Positions 1 through 8,434 of a stretch of DNA of 64,000 nt are shown here, piece by piece; within the stretch, counting starts at the first letter, position 1; each line of letters starts with the position of its first letter. This DNA comes from G965222335 sp965222335. GTDB lineage: Bacteria; Pseudomonadota; Gammaproteobacteria; Pseudomonadales; Halieaceae. Under the pieces are notes generated by a model. That model did not search any database. It saw only the letters and a program-made list of their open reading frames with translations, and was not told the origin of the DNA. Made by a program: the position numbers and the translations under genes. The stretch lies in assembly GCA_965222335.1 (NCBI GenBank), contig OZ244944.1:744001-808000 (forward strand), given 5' to 3'.

Positions 1-665
1 AGGGTGTTGCGGTAGCCGGGCCAGCGCGCTTCCAGCAGCGGCAGCACCCGGTGACGCAGGTAGTTGCGATCCAGGGCGGTGTCGTTATTCGAGGGATCGT
101 CCACCGGGACCAGGGCATGTGCCCGGGCGTAAGCTGCCAGCTCGGCGCGGGCAAAACCAAGCAAAGGTCGCAGTACGCTGCCGCGGCCGAGCGGCCGTTG
201 CGCGGGTATCGCCCCCAGCCCCTCCAGGCCAGCGCCCCGCATCAGGCGCAGCAGCAGGGTTTCGACCTGGTCGTCGAGGTGGTGGGCGGTGAACAGTATC
301 TCGCCGCTGCCCAGCTGCTGCCCCAGGGCCTCGTAGCGCGCCCCTCTGGCCGCCGCTTCCAGGCCCTGGCCGCTGCCCTCGACCGCGACTGTCAGTGTTT
401 GCAGCGGCACGCGCAGCTGCGCCGCCAACGCCTCGCAGTGGCGGGCCCAGGCATCGGCATCGGCGTGCAGACCGTGATTGACGTGCAGGGCACGCAAGGC
501 GGGGGTGCCTGGATGGCGCTCGCGGTACGCGGCGAGACGATGTAATAGGACACTGGAGTCGAGACCGCCACTCAGGGCCACGCACCAGCCCGGCGCACCC
601 AGGGCCGCGTCCAGGCAGGCGCGGAATTCCGCGGAGTCTAACTCGGGAGAAGGGGAATCAGGCAT
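1..665 (-). CDS. tilS: tRNA(Ile)-lysidine synthase TilS, 5' part only
   Basis: TilS uses ATP and lysine to convert C34 of the CAU-anticodon tRNA-Ile to lysidine, so that it reads AUA. The frame opens with ATG at 665 and runs off the left edge without a stop (about 221 codons visible; the family is about 430 aa). The PP-loop ATPase motif SGGLDSS lies near residue 34. Later come HVNHGLHADAD, TAHHLDDQVETLLLR and the typical DPSNND....RNYLRHRVLP segment. It follows accA on the same strand with a 29-bp gap, an order common in gammaproteobacteria, so co-transcription with accA is likely. The start directly follows the accA stop and no other in-frame ATG fits better. The C-terminal tRNA-recognition domain is outside the window. 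Confidence 0.93.
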   Translation of the reverse strand, partial: MPDSPSPELDSAEFRACLDAALGAPGWCVALSGGLDSSVLLHRLAAYRERHPGTPALRALHVNHGLHADADAWARHCEALAAQLRVPLQTLTVAVEGSGQGLEAAARGARYEALGQQLGSGEILFTAHHLDDQVETLLLRLMRGAGLEGLGAIPAQRPLGRGSVLRPLLGFARAELAAYARAHALVPVDDPSNNDTALDRNYLRHRVLPLLEARWPGYRNT

Positions 666-694
666 GGTACGGGCGGGGCCCGCATCGGGCCTGC

Positions 695-1642
695 CTAGTT
701 GCCGTAGGACATGAGCCGCTGGTAGCGCTGCTCGAGCATGTCCTCGCGCGGCATCTGCTCCAGGCGCTCCAGTTCGGCCACGATGTGCGCCTCCAGCCGC
801 TCGGCCATTTGCTCGACATTGCGGTGGGCGCCGCCGAGGGGCTCCTCAATGGAGGCATCCACAATACCCAGCTCCTTGAGCACGCTGGAGGTCACCCCCA
901 TGGCCTGGGCCGCGTCGGGGGCGTGGTCCGTGCTCTTCCAGATAATGTTGGCACAGCCCTCCGGGGAAATGACGAAGTAGGTGGAATACTGCAGCATGGC
1001 CAGGTGGTCTCCCACGCCGATCCCCAGGGCGCCCCCGGAGCTGCCCTCGCCGATCACCACGCAAATGATGGGCGTGGCCAGGCGCGACATTACCGCCAGG
1101 TTGGTGGCGATGGACTCGCTGATGCCGCGCTCCTCGGAATCAATGCCGGGATAGGCTCCCGGCGTATCGATGAGGGTCACCACCGGCAGCTGGAAGCGCT
1201 CGGCCATCTGCATCAGGCGCAGGGCCTTGCGGTAACCCTCGGGCTTGGGCATGCCGAAATTGCGCATCACCTTGTCCTTCACCGCGCGGCCTTTCTCCTG
1301 GCCGATCACCATTACCGGCCGCCCCCGCAGGCGGGCAATCCCGCCGACGATGGCCTTGTCATCACCGAAGTGACGATCGCCGTGCAGTTCGTCGAACTCG
1401 GTGAATACCCTGGGAATGTAATCCAGGCTGTAGGGCCGCAGGGGGTGGCGCGCCACCCGGACAATGTCCCAGGCGCTGAGATTGCTGTAGATCTTTTCGG
1501 TGAGGCGGGTGCTCTTCTCCCTCAGCTTCTCGATCTCGTCGCTGATATTGATATCGGCATCAGTCCCGACGTGCCGCAGCTCCTCGATCTTGACCTCAAG
1601 CTCGGCAATGGGCTGTTCAAAATCGAGATAGTTGGGGTTCAT
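695..1642 (-). CDS. accA: Acetyl-CoA carboxylase carboxyltransferase subunit alpha
   Basis: AccA with AccD transfers carboxyl from carboxybiotin to acetyl-CoA, giving malonyl-CoA for fatty-acid synthesis in the cytosol. The 315-aa protein has the full family length (E. coli about 319). The N-terminus NPNYLDFEQPIAELEVKIEE is the canonical AccA coiled-coil start. The crotonase-like carboxyltransferase core includes RPVMVIGQEKGR, DTPGAYPGIDSEERG and GEGSSGGALGIGVGD. It lies 79 bp downstream of oadB and just upstream of tilS. A promoter-like sequence in the gap suggests it can be transcribed separately from the oad genes. Nothing is missing or unusual. Confidence 0.97.
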   Translation of the reverse strand: MNPNYLDFEQPIAELEVKIEELRHVGTDADINISDEIEKLREKSTRLTEKIYSNLSAWDIVRVARHPLRPYSLDYIPRVFTEFDELHGDRHFGDDKAIVGGIARLRGRPVMVIGQEKGRAVKDKVMRNFGMPKPEGYRKALRLMQMAERFQLPVVTLIDTPGAYPGIDSEERGISESIATNLAVMSRLATPIICVVIGEGSSGGALGIGVGDHLAMLQYSTYFVISPEGCANIIWKSTDHAPDAAQAMGVTSSVLKELGIVDASIEEPLGGAHRNVEQMAERLEAHIVAELERLEQMPREDMLEQRYQRLMSYGN

Positions 1643-1676
1643 TCGCGGGGGGTCCGGTCAGCAGAAGTGTGGCGAC

Positions 1677-1706
1677 AGTGTACAAAAATAACGCAGGGGG
1701 CACCAA
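1677..1706 (-). promoter_or_regulatory. Possible sigma-70 promoter for accA
   Basis: On the minus strand TTGGTG (1706-1701) and TACACT (1682-1677) are separated by 18 bases and end about 35 bases upstream of the accA ATG. Neither hexamer is a perfect match, and this is pattern matching by eye only. It would let accA-tilS be expressed independently of oadGAB. Confidence 0.3.
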
Positions 1707-1721
1707 TGGGATGCAGCGGCT

Positions 1722-3026
1722 TCAGCGGCCGACGAGACTGATCATGACCCCGGCGGCGACCGCCGAACCAATCACTCCGGCGACGTTGGGCCCCATGGCG
1801 TGCATCAACAGGAAGTTGTGCGGATTGGACTCCAGGCCCACCTTGTTGGAGACCCGCGCCGCCATGGGCACCGCGGAGACACCCGCGGAACCGATCAGTG
1901 GATTGAGGGGCACGGACCCGAAGCGGTTCATCAGCTTGGCCATCAGCACCCCGCAGGCGGTGCCGATAGCGAAGGCCACCATACCCAGGCCGAGGATGCC
2001 CAGGGTATTGGTATCGAGAAACTTGTCCGCCACCAGTTTCGAACCCACCGAGAGGCCGAGGAAAATCGTGGTGATGTTGATCAGGGCATTCTGCACAGTG
2101 TCGGAAAGGCGCTCTACCACCCCGCACTCTTTCATCAGGTTGCCAAAACAGAACATCCCCAGCAGCGGCGCCGCATCGGGCAGCAGCAGCGCGACCAGGA
2201 TCAGCAGGACCAGGGGAAATACGATCTTCTCCCGGCGGGAGACCGGCCGCAGCTGCGTCATCACGATGGCGCGCTCCTCCTTCGTGGTCAGGGCACGCAT
2301 GATCGGCGGCTGGATCATCGGCACCAGGGCCATGTAGGAATAGGCCGCAACGGCGATCGCGCCCAGCAGGTCGGGCGCCAGCACACTGGATACGTAAATG
2401 GCGGTGGGACCGTCGGCGCCACCGATGATCCCAATTGCCGCGGCATCCGCCAGGGTGAAGTCCATCAGGCCCAGCGCCGTCATCCCCACGGCCCCGAGCA
2501 GGGTGGCAAAGATACCGAACTGGGCGGCCGCGCCGAGGAACATGGTGCGCGGATTGGCCAGCAGCGGACCGAAGTCCGTCATCGCCCCCACGCCCATGAA
2601 GATCACCAGCGGCGCGACACCGCTGTCGATCGCCACCATATAGAAGTTGTACAACATGCCGTTGCTGTAACCGGCCGCATGGGCGAGCCCGGAAACGGCC
2701 ACCCGGGTGGCGGGTGGGGCCGCGTCGTAGGCCGCCATCATGGCCTTGACCCCGCTGTCGGCGGCCACACCCAGCTGCGCCGCCACGCTCTGCAGCAGCG
2801 CGGGGGCGCCATCCAGCAGGGCATTTTCGATCGCCGGATAGGCCAGGCCGGCCCCCGGGATATTGGCGAGGATACCGCCAAACCCGATCGGCACCAGCAG
2901 CAGCGGCTCGAAGCCCCGGCGAATAGCCAGGAACAGCAGCCCCAGGCCGATCAGAATCATGGCGCCCTGGCCGGGCGCCATTTGCGCCAGGCCCGATGAC
3001 TGCCACAGGTTGAGAAGGTTTTCCAC
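1722..3026 (-). CDS. oadB: Na+-translocating oxaloacetate decarboxylase, beta subunit
   Basis: This is the membrane subunit that decarboxylates carboxybiotin on OadA and couples it to Na+ export. The 434-aa length is typical. The sequence is very hydrophobic with about ten membrane segments. Family landmarks include the N-terminal GFGGILANIPGAGL, the central GGADGPTAIYVSS (its Asp is the conserved ion/proton residue) and a C-terminal NPLIGSAGVSAVPMAARVS segment followed by the NPHNFLLMHAMGPNVAGVIG motif. It starts 6 bp after the oadA stop, so it is probably co-translated with it. A long overlapping frame at 1639-3006 is a shadow. Members of this family also serve methylmalonyl-CoA or glutaconyl-CoA decarboxylases, but the OadA partner here settles oxaloacetate as the likely substrate. 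Confidence 0.95.
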   Translation of the reverse strand: MENLLNLWQSSGLAQMAPGQGAMILIGLGLLFLAIRRGFEPLLLVPIGFGGILANIPGAGLAYPAIENALLDGAPALLQSVAAQLGVAADSGVKAMMAAYDAAPPATRVAVSGLAHAAGYSNGMLYNFYMVAIDSGVAPLVIFMGVGAMTDFGPLLANPRTMFLGAAAQFGIFATLLGAVGMTALGLMDFTLADAAAIGIIGGADGPTAIYVSSVLAPDLLGAIAVAAYSYMALVPMIQPPIMRALTTKEERAIVMTQLRPVSRREKIVFPLVLLILVALLLPDAAPLLGMFCFGNLMKECGVVERLSDTVQNALINITTIFLGLSVGSKLVADKFLDTNTLGILGLGMVAFAIGTACGVLMAKLMNRFGSVPLNPLIGSAGVSAVPMAARVSNKVGLESNPHNFLLMHAMGPNVAGVIGSAVAAGVMISLVGR

Positions 3027-3032
3027 GCGGGT

Positions 3033-4835
3033 TTAGCCCAGTTTGACCAGGGTATCGCCCGAATTGACGGCATCCCCCACCTTGACGCAGATCTCGGCAA
3101 TGCTGCCGTCACCCGGCGCCCTGACCTCGGTCTCCATCTTCATGGCTTCCAGGATCAGGACCACGTCACCACTTTTTACCGCCTCGCCCTCGGCCACGTT
3201 GATACGCACAATGGTGCCGGCCAGGGGCGCGGGTAGCGCCTCGCCACCCCCACTGGGGGCACTGGGCGCGGGCGCCCGCGGGGCGGTCTCAGCCGAGGAC
3301 TCTACCGAGCTGATATCACCGCCCTCTGCGACTTCCACCACGTAGGACTCGCCGTTGACGCGCACGGTATAGACTTCGGGGCCGCCCGCCGGCTGCGCCG
3401 CCGGGGCGGGTGCCGCTGCAGGCTCCGGCTCACTGCCGGGCGCCGGTTCGAAGGCCGAGGGATCACCCCGGTTTTCCAGAAACTTGAGACCCACCTGGGG
3501 GAACAGGGCATAGGTCAACACGTCGTCGACCTCGGAATCGCCCGCGCTCAGTTGCAGGCCTTTCTCCTCGGCGAGGCTGCGCAGTTCACCGGTCAGGGCC
3601 TCCAGTTCGTCCTCCAGCAGGTCGGCGGGACGACAGGTGATCGGCTCGGCGCCGTCCAGCACCCGTGCCTGCAGCGATTCGTTCACCGCTGCAGGGGTGG
3701 CGCCGTACTCGCCCTTCAGGACCCCTGCGGTCTCCCGGGAAATCGACTTGTAGCGTTCGCCGGTGAGGACATTGATCACCGCCTGGGTGCCCACGATCTG
3801 CGAGGTGGGTGTCACCAGGGGAATAAAACCCAGGTCCTCACGCACCCGCGGAATTTCCTCAAGCACCTCGTCGAGGCGATCCGCGGCGCCCTGCTCACGC
3901 AGCTGGTTTTCCATATTGGTCAGCATACCGCCGGGCACCTGGGCCACGAGGATGCGGGAATCCACACCCCGCAGGGAACCCTCGAAGCGGGCGTACTTCT
4001 TGCGCACGGTGCGAAAATACGCCGCGATCGACTCCAGCTTTTCGATATCCAGCCCCGTGTCGCGATCGGTTTCCTGCATAATCGCCACCACGGTCTCGGT
4101 GGGTGAGTGACCGTAGGTCATGGACATGGACGAGATCGAAGTGTCGACGTTATCGATACCGGCCTCGACGCACTTCAGAATGGTCGAGGTGGACAGGCCG
4201 GTGGTGGCGTGGCACTGCATGTGGATCGGAATATCACAGCTGGCCTTGAGCTGGCTGACCAGCTCGTAGCCGGTGTAGGGACGCAGCAGGCCGGCCATGT
4301 CCTTGATCGCAATCGAATCGGCGCCCATGTCCTCGATGCGCTTGCCCTGCTCTACCCAGGTCTGAATATCGTGCACGGGGCTGAGGGTGTAGGCAATCGT
4401 ACCCTGGGCATGCTTGCCGACCTGCTTTACCGCCTTCAGGGCGGATTCGATATTGCGCATGTCATTCATCGCGTCGAACACGCGAAATACATCGACCCCG
4501 TTATGGGCAGCGCGCTCCACGAATTTTGCCACCACGTCGTCGGCGTAGTGCCGGTAGCCGAGAATATTCTGACCGCGGAACAGCATCTGCTGCGGTGTTT
4601 TGGGCATGGCCTTTTTCAGCTCACGGATGCGCTCCCAGGGATCCTCACCGAGGTAGCGAATGCAGGCATCAAAGGTCGCCCCGCCCCAGGACTCCAGTGA
4701 CCAGAAGCCTACCTCGTCCAGCTCCGCGGCAATCGGCAGCATATCGTCGAGGCGCATCCGCGTTGCGAACAGGGACTGGTGGGCATCGCGCAGTACGACG
4801 TCGGTGATACCCAGCGAGCGTTTGCTGTCTTCCAT
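3033..4835 (-). CDS. oadA: Oxaloacetate decarboxylase, alpha subunit (biotin carboxyl carrier)
   Basis: OadA moves the C4 carboxyl of oxaloacetate to its own biotin, releasing pyruvate; OadB then decarboxylates the biotin. The 600-aa protein has the expected three parts. The TIM-barrel carboxyltransferase (about 1-300) starts with LGITDVVLRDAHQSLFATRM, whose D and H/K-type residues bind the metal. A conserved PYC/OADA domain spans about 300-460. A Pro/Ala-rich hinge (about 465-530) leads to a biotinyl domain. The biotin motif EAMKMET places the biotinylated lysine at about residue 566. It is the middle gene of oadG-oadA-oadB, 44 bp after oadG. Confidence 0.96.
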   Translation of the reverse strand: MEDSKRSLGITDVVLRDAHQSLFATRMRLDDMLPIAAELDEVGFWSLESWGGATFDACIRYLGEDPWERIRELKKAMPKTPQQMLFRGQNILGYRHYADDVVAKFVERAAHNGVDVFRVFDAMNDMRNIESALKAVKQVGKHAQGTIAYTLSPVHDIQTWVEQGKRIEDMGADSIAIKDMAGLLRPYTGYELVSQLKASCDIPIHMQCHATTGLSTSTILKCVEAGIDNVDTSISSMSMTYGHSPTETVVAIMQETDRDTGLDIEKLESIAAYFRTVRKKYARFEGSLRGVDSRILVAQVPGGMLTNMENQLREQGAADRLDEVLEEIPRVREDLGFIPLVTPTSQIVGTQAVINVLTGERYKSISRETAGVLKGEYGATPAAVNESLQARVLDGAEPITCRPADLLEDELEALTGELRSLAEEKGLQLSAGDSEVDDVLTYALFPQVGLKFLENRGDPSAFEPAPGSEPEPAAAPAPAAQPAGGPEVYTVRVNGESYVVEVAEGGDISSVESSAETAPRAPAPSAPSGGGEALPAPLAGTIVRINVAEGEAVKSGDVVLILEAMKMETEVRAPGDGSIAEICVKVGDAVNSGDTLVKLG

Positions 4836-4879
4836 GGGTGCCTGACCTCTTGTTTCAGGGCGGTTGCCGGCGGCGTCCG

Positions 4880-5137
4880 TCAGCGCCGCGAGCGGTGTTT
4901 GTGAATCGCGGCCGCGATGACCGCCATAAGCTGTTTGTCCTGCGCCGGCGCCGGGGCGCCGAATGCCTGGCGCGCGGGTGTCGGCCGAATCTCCGGCTCC
5001 GGGAAAAATCGGCCGACCAGGCGCGACATCAGGATCGTCGCCAGGACCAGCAGGGTCAGGAACACGATCACCGTGCCCATGCCGTAAAGCATAAGCTCAA
5101 GACCCGCGCTGACAATATCTGTTTGCTGTACCGGCAT
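4880..5137 (-). CDS. oadG: Oxaloacetate decarboxylase, gamma subunit
   Basis: This small membrane subunit assembles the OadA-OadB complex. I start it at the ATG at 5137 (85 aa) because the sequence from PVQQTDIVSAGLELMLYGMG onward is the family's typical beginning, whereas the upstream GTG/ATG extension is Arg-rich and has no counterpart. One transmembrane helix lies at about residues 10-35 (GMGTVIVFLTLLVLATILMS). A Pro/Ala-rich stretch and a short basic C-terminus follow. The identity rests mainly on size, topology and position before oadA. It is the first gene of the oadGAB operon and is divergent from dusC. Confidence 0.88.
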   Translation of the reverse strand: MPVQQTDIVSAGLELMLYGMGTVIVFLTLLVLATILMSRLVGRFFPEPEIRPTPARQAFGAPAPAQDKQLMAVIAAAIHKHRSRR

Positions 5138-5180
5138 TGCTGTCTGCCTCGTTGCGCTTCTGGACCGCGTGCAGCGAGCT

Positions 5181-5239
5181 ATCATAAATCAGGAGCGACC
5201 CCCAGCGCCAATGCGCTGGCAGGCGCACTCGCGTATACT
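5181..5239. promoter_or_regulatory. Divergent oadG/dusC promoter region
   Basis: The 133-bp gap between the divergent genes holds TATACT at 5234-5239 (plus, about 32 bp before the dusC ATG) and TATGAT on the minus strand at 5186-5181 (about 44 bp before the oadG ATG). Both resemble -10 boxes. No convincing -35 at 16-18 bp spacing was found for either, so only the -10 elements are suggested. Confidence 0.3.
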
Positions 5240-5270
5240 CGCCGCTCATCCGGTTCGACGACGATTGCCA

Positions 5271-6245
5271 ATGCGCCTGATGCTTGCGCCCATGGAGGGC
5301 GTGATCGACCACACCATGCGCGACCTGCTCAGTAGCCTGGGCGGGCTGGATCGTTGCGTCACCGAGTTTCTGCGGGTCACGGACCAGCTGCTGCCGCCAC
5401 GGGTGTTCTATCGCATCTGCCCCGAGCTTCACAGCGGTGGCCGCACGCGAGCGGGCACCCCGGTCTACCTGCAACTGCTCGGCGGACAGCCCACACCCCT
5501 GGCGGAGAACGCGGCCCGTGCCGCTGCGCTCGGAGCGCCGGGCATTGACCTCAATTTTGGCTGCCCCGCAAAAACCGTGAATCGCTCTGACGGCGGCGCT
5601 ATTCTCCTGCGCGAGCCCGAGCGTGTGCACAGCCTGGTTGCCGCGGTACGCGGCGCGGTGCCCGCGGCGATACCCGTGAGTGTGAAAATGCGCCTCGGTT
5701 ACGAAGACCCGGCCCTGTTCCGGGACAATCTCCAGGCGATCGGCGCCGCGGGACCCACCGAACTGACAATTCACGCACGCACCAAGCGCGATGGCTACCG
5801 CCCGCCCGCCTACTGGGACCGCATCAACGAGGCACGGACCACGCTGGCGATACCGGTGATCGCCAATGGCGAGATATGGAGTGTCGAGGACGCCCGGCGC
5901 TGCCGCGAGGTCAGTGGCTGTAGCGACCTGATGCTAGGCCGGGGCGCCCTGTGCCGGCCGGACCTGCCGCGGCTGATCGCCGCCGGCGATGCGGGCCGCG
6001 ACTGCCCCGCCATGTCCTGGCCCGAGGTACTGGCGCAGGTGCAGCGCTTCTTTGCCCTGACTCTGGAAAACTACGATCCCCGGGGCGCCGGCAACCCCCT
6101 GAAACAGTGGCTGGTCTACCTACGGGGCTACTACCCCCAGGCCGCCCTGCTATTCGAGGCGCTCAAGCGCCTGCGTGACCCGGCCGAACTGCAGGCCGCA
6201 CTGGCGCAGGCCACGGCCGCGCCGCAGGACGAACGCGCCGCCTGA
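5271..6245 (+). CDS. dusC: tRNA-dihydrouridine(16) synthase DusC
   Basis: This is a flavin enzyme reducing uridine 16 in the tRNA D-loop to dihydrouridine. The start is the ATG at 5271, giving MRLMLAPMEGVIDHTMRDLL, the usual Dus N-terminus; the longer frame from 5169 adds an unrelated Arg/Pro-rich leader. The protein is 324 aa. The catalytic cysteine lies in DLNFGCPAKTVN, FMN-binding residues in PVSVKMRLGYEDP and HARTKRDGY, and PVIANGEIW and MLGRGAL follow. ITEF-like TEFLRVTDQLLPPRVFYRICPEL matches the DusC rather than the DusA/DusB branch. It is monocistronic, convergent with the peptidase gene on its right. Confidence 0.92.
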   Translation: MRLMLAPMEGVIDHTMRDLLSSLGGLDRCVTEFLRVTDQLLPPRVFYRICPELHSGGRTRAGTPVYLQLLGGQPTPLAENAARAAALGAPGIDLNFGCPAKTVNRSDGGAILLREPERVHSLVAAVRGAVPAAIPVSVKMRLGYEDPALFRDNLQAIGAAGPTELTIHARTKRDGYRPPAYWDRINEARTTLAIPVIANGEIWSVEDARRCREVSGCSDLMLGRGALCRPDLPRLIAAGDAGRDCPAMSWPEVLAQVQRFFALTLENYDPRGAGNPLKQWLVYLRGYYPQAALLFEALKRLRDPAELQAALAQATAAPQDERAA

Positions 6246-6256
6246 CGCCAGGCCAC

Positions 6257-8359
6257 CTAGTTTGCGTGCGGCAGGAAGGAGTGATGCTCCGCGTAGTAAA
6301 GCATCTGCTCGGCAAAGCTTGCGGGGTAGCTCAGTTTCACATCGACAATCCTGCCATCCCTGACCACGGGTTCGAGGTAGGGATTGACGAAGCCCTTGTA
6401 GGGTGCCACGTCGAGGGCCGCAAAGCGCTGCAACACCTCCTGATGCAGGTCAGGGTCGACGCGGGTGCCATAGCCTTCCACCAGCGCCCTGATCGCCGCG
6501 TAATCGCCCTCTGACTTGATCCGCTGGAGTTCGCGCAGCAGCTGGCCAAACAGGGTGCGCAGGGCGGCGTAGTCATTGATCACGAAATACGTCTTGCCCT
6601 CCCGCTCCCGGCGCTCGATCACCTTGTCCGCCCGCCCCTGCTCGTAGGCCCAACGGGCAACGAGGGCGCGATTGCGCATATGCGCCTCTTCTATCTGTTC
6701 ACCGGGCTGAATCCGGTAAAGCTGGGTCAGCATCGCATTGCGGATATAGTCGTCGTAGGCCGCCTTGCCCGCCTCCAGGCTCGGCAGTACCCCCAGCTCC
6801 AACAGCTTCGGGTCGAGCAGGAAATACAGTGCCACCAGGTCCGCCCGCGCTTCCTCGGAGGTCGAGCTGTACTCCCGCAGGGTTTCCGTGGCGGAGCCGA
6901 CGCCGGGGTTGGTCTTACCGGAGGCGTGACCGATCACCTCGTGCATGTCGGTGTGCAGGGCATCGCTGATATCGCTGTACTGGCGCGAACGCGCAATCTC
7001 ATCCTGGTCCCAGGCGAATTCCTCGAGCGTCTCGCTGGGCACGGCGTTGTAGGCGGCGACAATATTGCTCAGGCTCACCGACTTGGAACCGTGGTTGGAC
7101 CTGATCCAGTGGCTGTTGGGCAGGTTGATCCCGATCGGCGTACTGGGGGAAGCATCTCCCGATTCCGCCACCACGGTAATCGCCTTGCCCTGGATACCGG
7201 TCACGGTTTCGCGTTTATGCGCATCCATAATCGGTGAGTTGTCCTCGAACCACTGGGCCTCGGCGGCAATGGCGGCAATTCGCCGGGTGGTCTCCTCATC
7301 GCGGAAGGAAACCACCGACTCGAAGCTGCCGCGGTAAGCCAGGGGGTCGTCATAGACCTCGATAAAGCCGTTGACGACATCCACCCTGGAATCCGCATCC
7401 TCGACCCAGGCAATGTTGTAGCGGTCAAAATCGCGCAGATCGCCGCTGCGATAGTACTGCACCAGCAGTTCGAGCGCCCGGCGCTGCTTGTCGTTCTCGG
7501 CCACGCTGATCGCTTTTTCCAGCCACAGCACAATCTGGGCAATCGCCTCGCCGTACATGCCATCGATCTTCCACACCCGCTCTTCCAGCGTGCCATCGGG
7601 GCGCTTGACCAGCTGCGAATTCAGGCCGTGGGAAACCGGCGTGTCGTCGTCGCCGCTGGCCTTCTGGGCATAGAAATCACGCACCTCCTGTTCACTCACA
7701 CCGCGATAGAAATTGACCGCGGAGCTTGCGATCTTGTCCGCGTCCGCTGCCGTGTTGACCTTCTTCGGCGCAATGGCCGGATCGAACAGGATCGGCGTCA
7801 GCTCGGCGACCAGCCCCTGCGCATCCTGGCCATCCCGGGTGGGCAGGTCCGCGAACTCCGCCGCAGCCAGCACGAAGTTGCTGAAGTCCTGCTCGCTGAA
7901 CCCGGGCACGAACTTGAGTGTCGAGTAGTGATGATGGATACCGTTGGCAAACCAGACCCGCTTGGTGTACTCCAGAAATGCAGCGAAGGCTGCCGTGTCA
8001 CGATCCCCGGGATAGTGCCTGACCACAGACTCAAGCGTCCGCCGGATACGCAGGTTGTGGCGGTAGTTCTGGTCCCAATTGATATCACGGCCGGCATAGG
8101 CCGCCTGGTACAGGTAATAAAGCAGTTTTTTCTGCTGCAGGCTGAGTGCGGCAAAGCCAGGCACCTGGTAGGCAAGCACCTGGATATCCGCGAAGCGATC
8201 AATCTTGTAATCGAAGGCCGGCACAGCGGCAGGTTCAGCGGCGCTGTCCTCGGCGACAGTCGGTCCCGGCGGGGGGACCTGCTGCGTCGCCCCGGAGTCG
8301 CGCTCGGCGCAGGCCAGTAACAGGGCGGCCATTGGCACCGCCAGCAGGAATTTAAGCAT
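6257..8359 (-). CDS. Dipeptidyl-peptidase III-like zinc peptidase (M49), lipoprotein
   Basis: Predicted M49 metallopeptidase releasing dipeptides from the N-terminus of oligopeptides. The zinc motif reads HEVIGHASGK (M49 has HExxGH) with the second motif EEARADLVALYFL carrying the third ligand and gluzincin-type Glu. Start at 8359 gives MLKFLLAVPMAALLLAC, a lipoprotein signal peptide with lipobox LLAC; a longer frame to 8422 would bury this signal. At about 700 aa it matches the family. It probably sits on the periplasmic side of the envelope. It is followed upstream by an M28 peptidase gene on the same strand with a 75-bp gap, consistent with joint peptide breakdown. Confidence 0.88.
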   Translation of the reverse strand: MLKFLLAVPMAALLLACAERDSGATQQVPPPGPTVAEDSAAEPAAVPAFDYKIDRFADIQVLAYQVPGFAALSLQQKKLLYYLYQAAYAGRDINWDQNYRHNLRIRRTLESVVRHYPGDRDTAAFAAFLEYTKRVWFANGIHHHYSTLKFVPGFSEQDFSNFVLAAAEFADLPTRDGQDAQGLVAELTPILFDPAIAPKKVNTAADADKIASSAVNFYRGVSEQEVRDFYAQKASGDDDTPVSHGLNSQLVKRPDGTLEERVWKIDGMYGEAIAQIVLWLEKAISVAENDKQRRALELLVQYYRSGDLRDFDRYNIAWVEDADSRVDVVNGFIEVYDDPLAYRGSFESVVSFRDEETTRRIAAIAAEAQWFEDNSPIMDAHKRETVTGIQGKAITVVAESGDASPSTPIGINLPNSHWIRSNHGSKSVSLSNIVAAYNAVPSETLEEFAWDQDEIARSRQYSDISDALHTDMHEVIGHASGKTNPGVGSATETLREYSSTSEEARADLVALYFLLDPKLLELGVLPSLEAGKAAYDDYIRNAMLTQLYRIQPGEQIEEAHMRNRALVARWAYEQGRADKVIERREREGKTYFVINDYAALRTLFGQLLRELQRIKSEGDYAAIRALVEGYGTRVDPDLHQEVLQRFAALDVAPYKGFVNPYLEPVVRDGRIVDVKLSYPASFAEQMLYYAEHHSFLPHAN

Positions 8360-8434
8360 CGCTACCCATCCTCGGCTTCGGGCGCAAGTGCGTCCATTGC
8401 AGGCGGCAACGCGGGTCGCCACCGCCGCTTGTCA

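Noticed and set aside
1639..3006. A 455-codon minus-strand frame overlapping oadB
   Set aside because: It is an out-of-frame shadow of oadB with Arg/Gly-rich composition and no family features.
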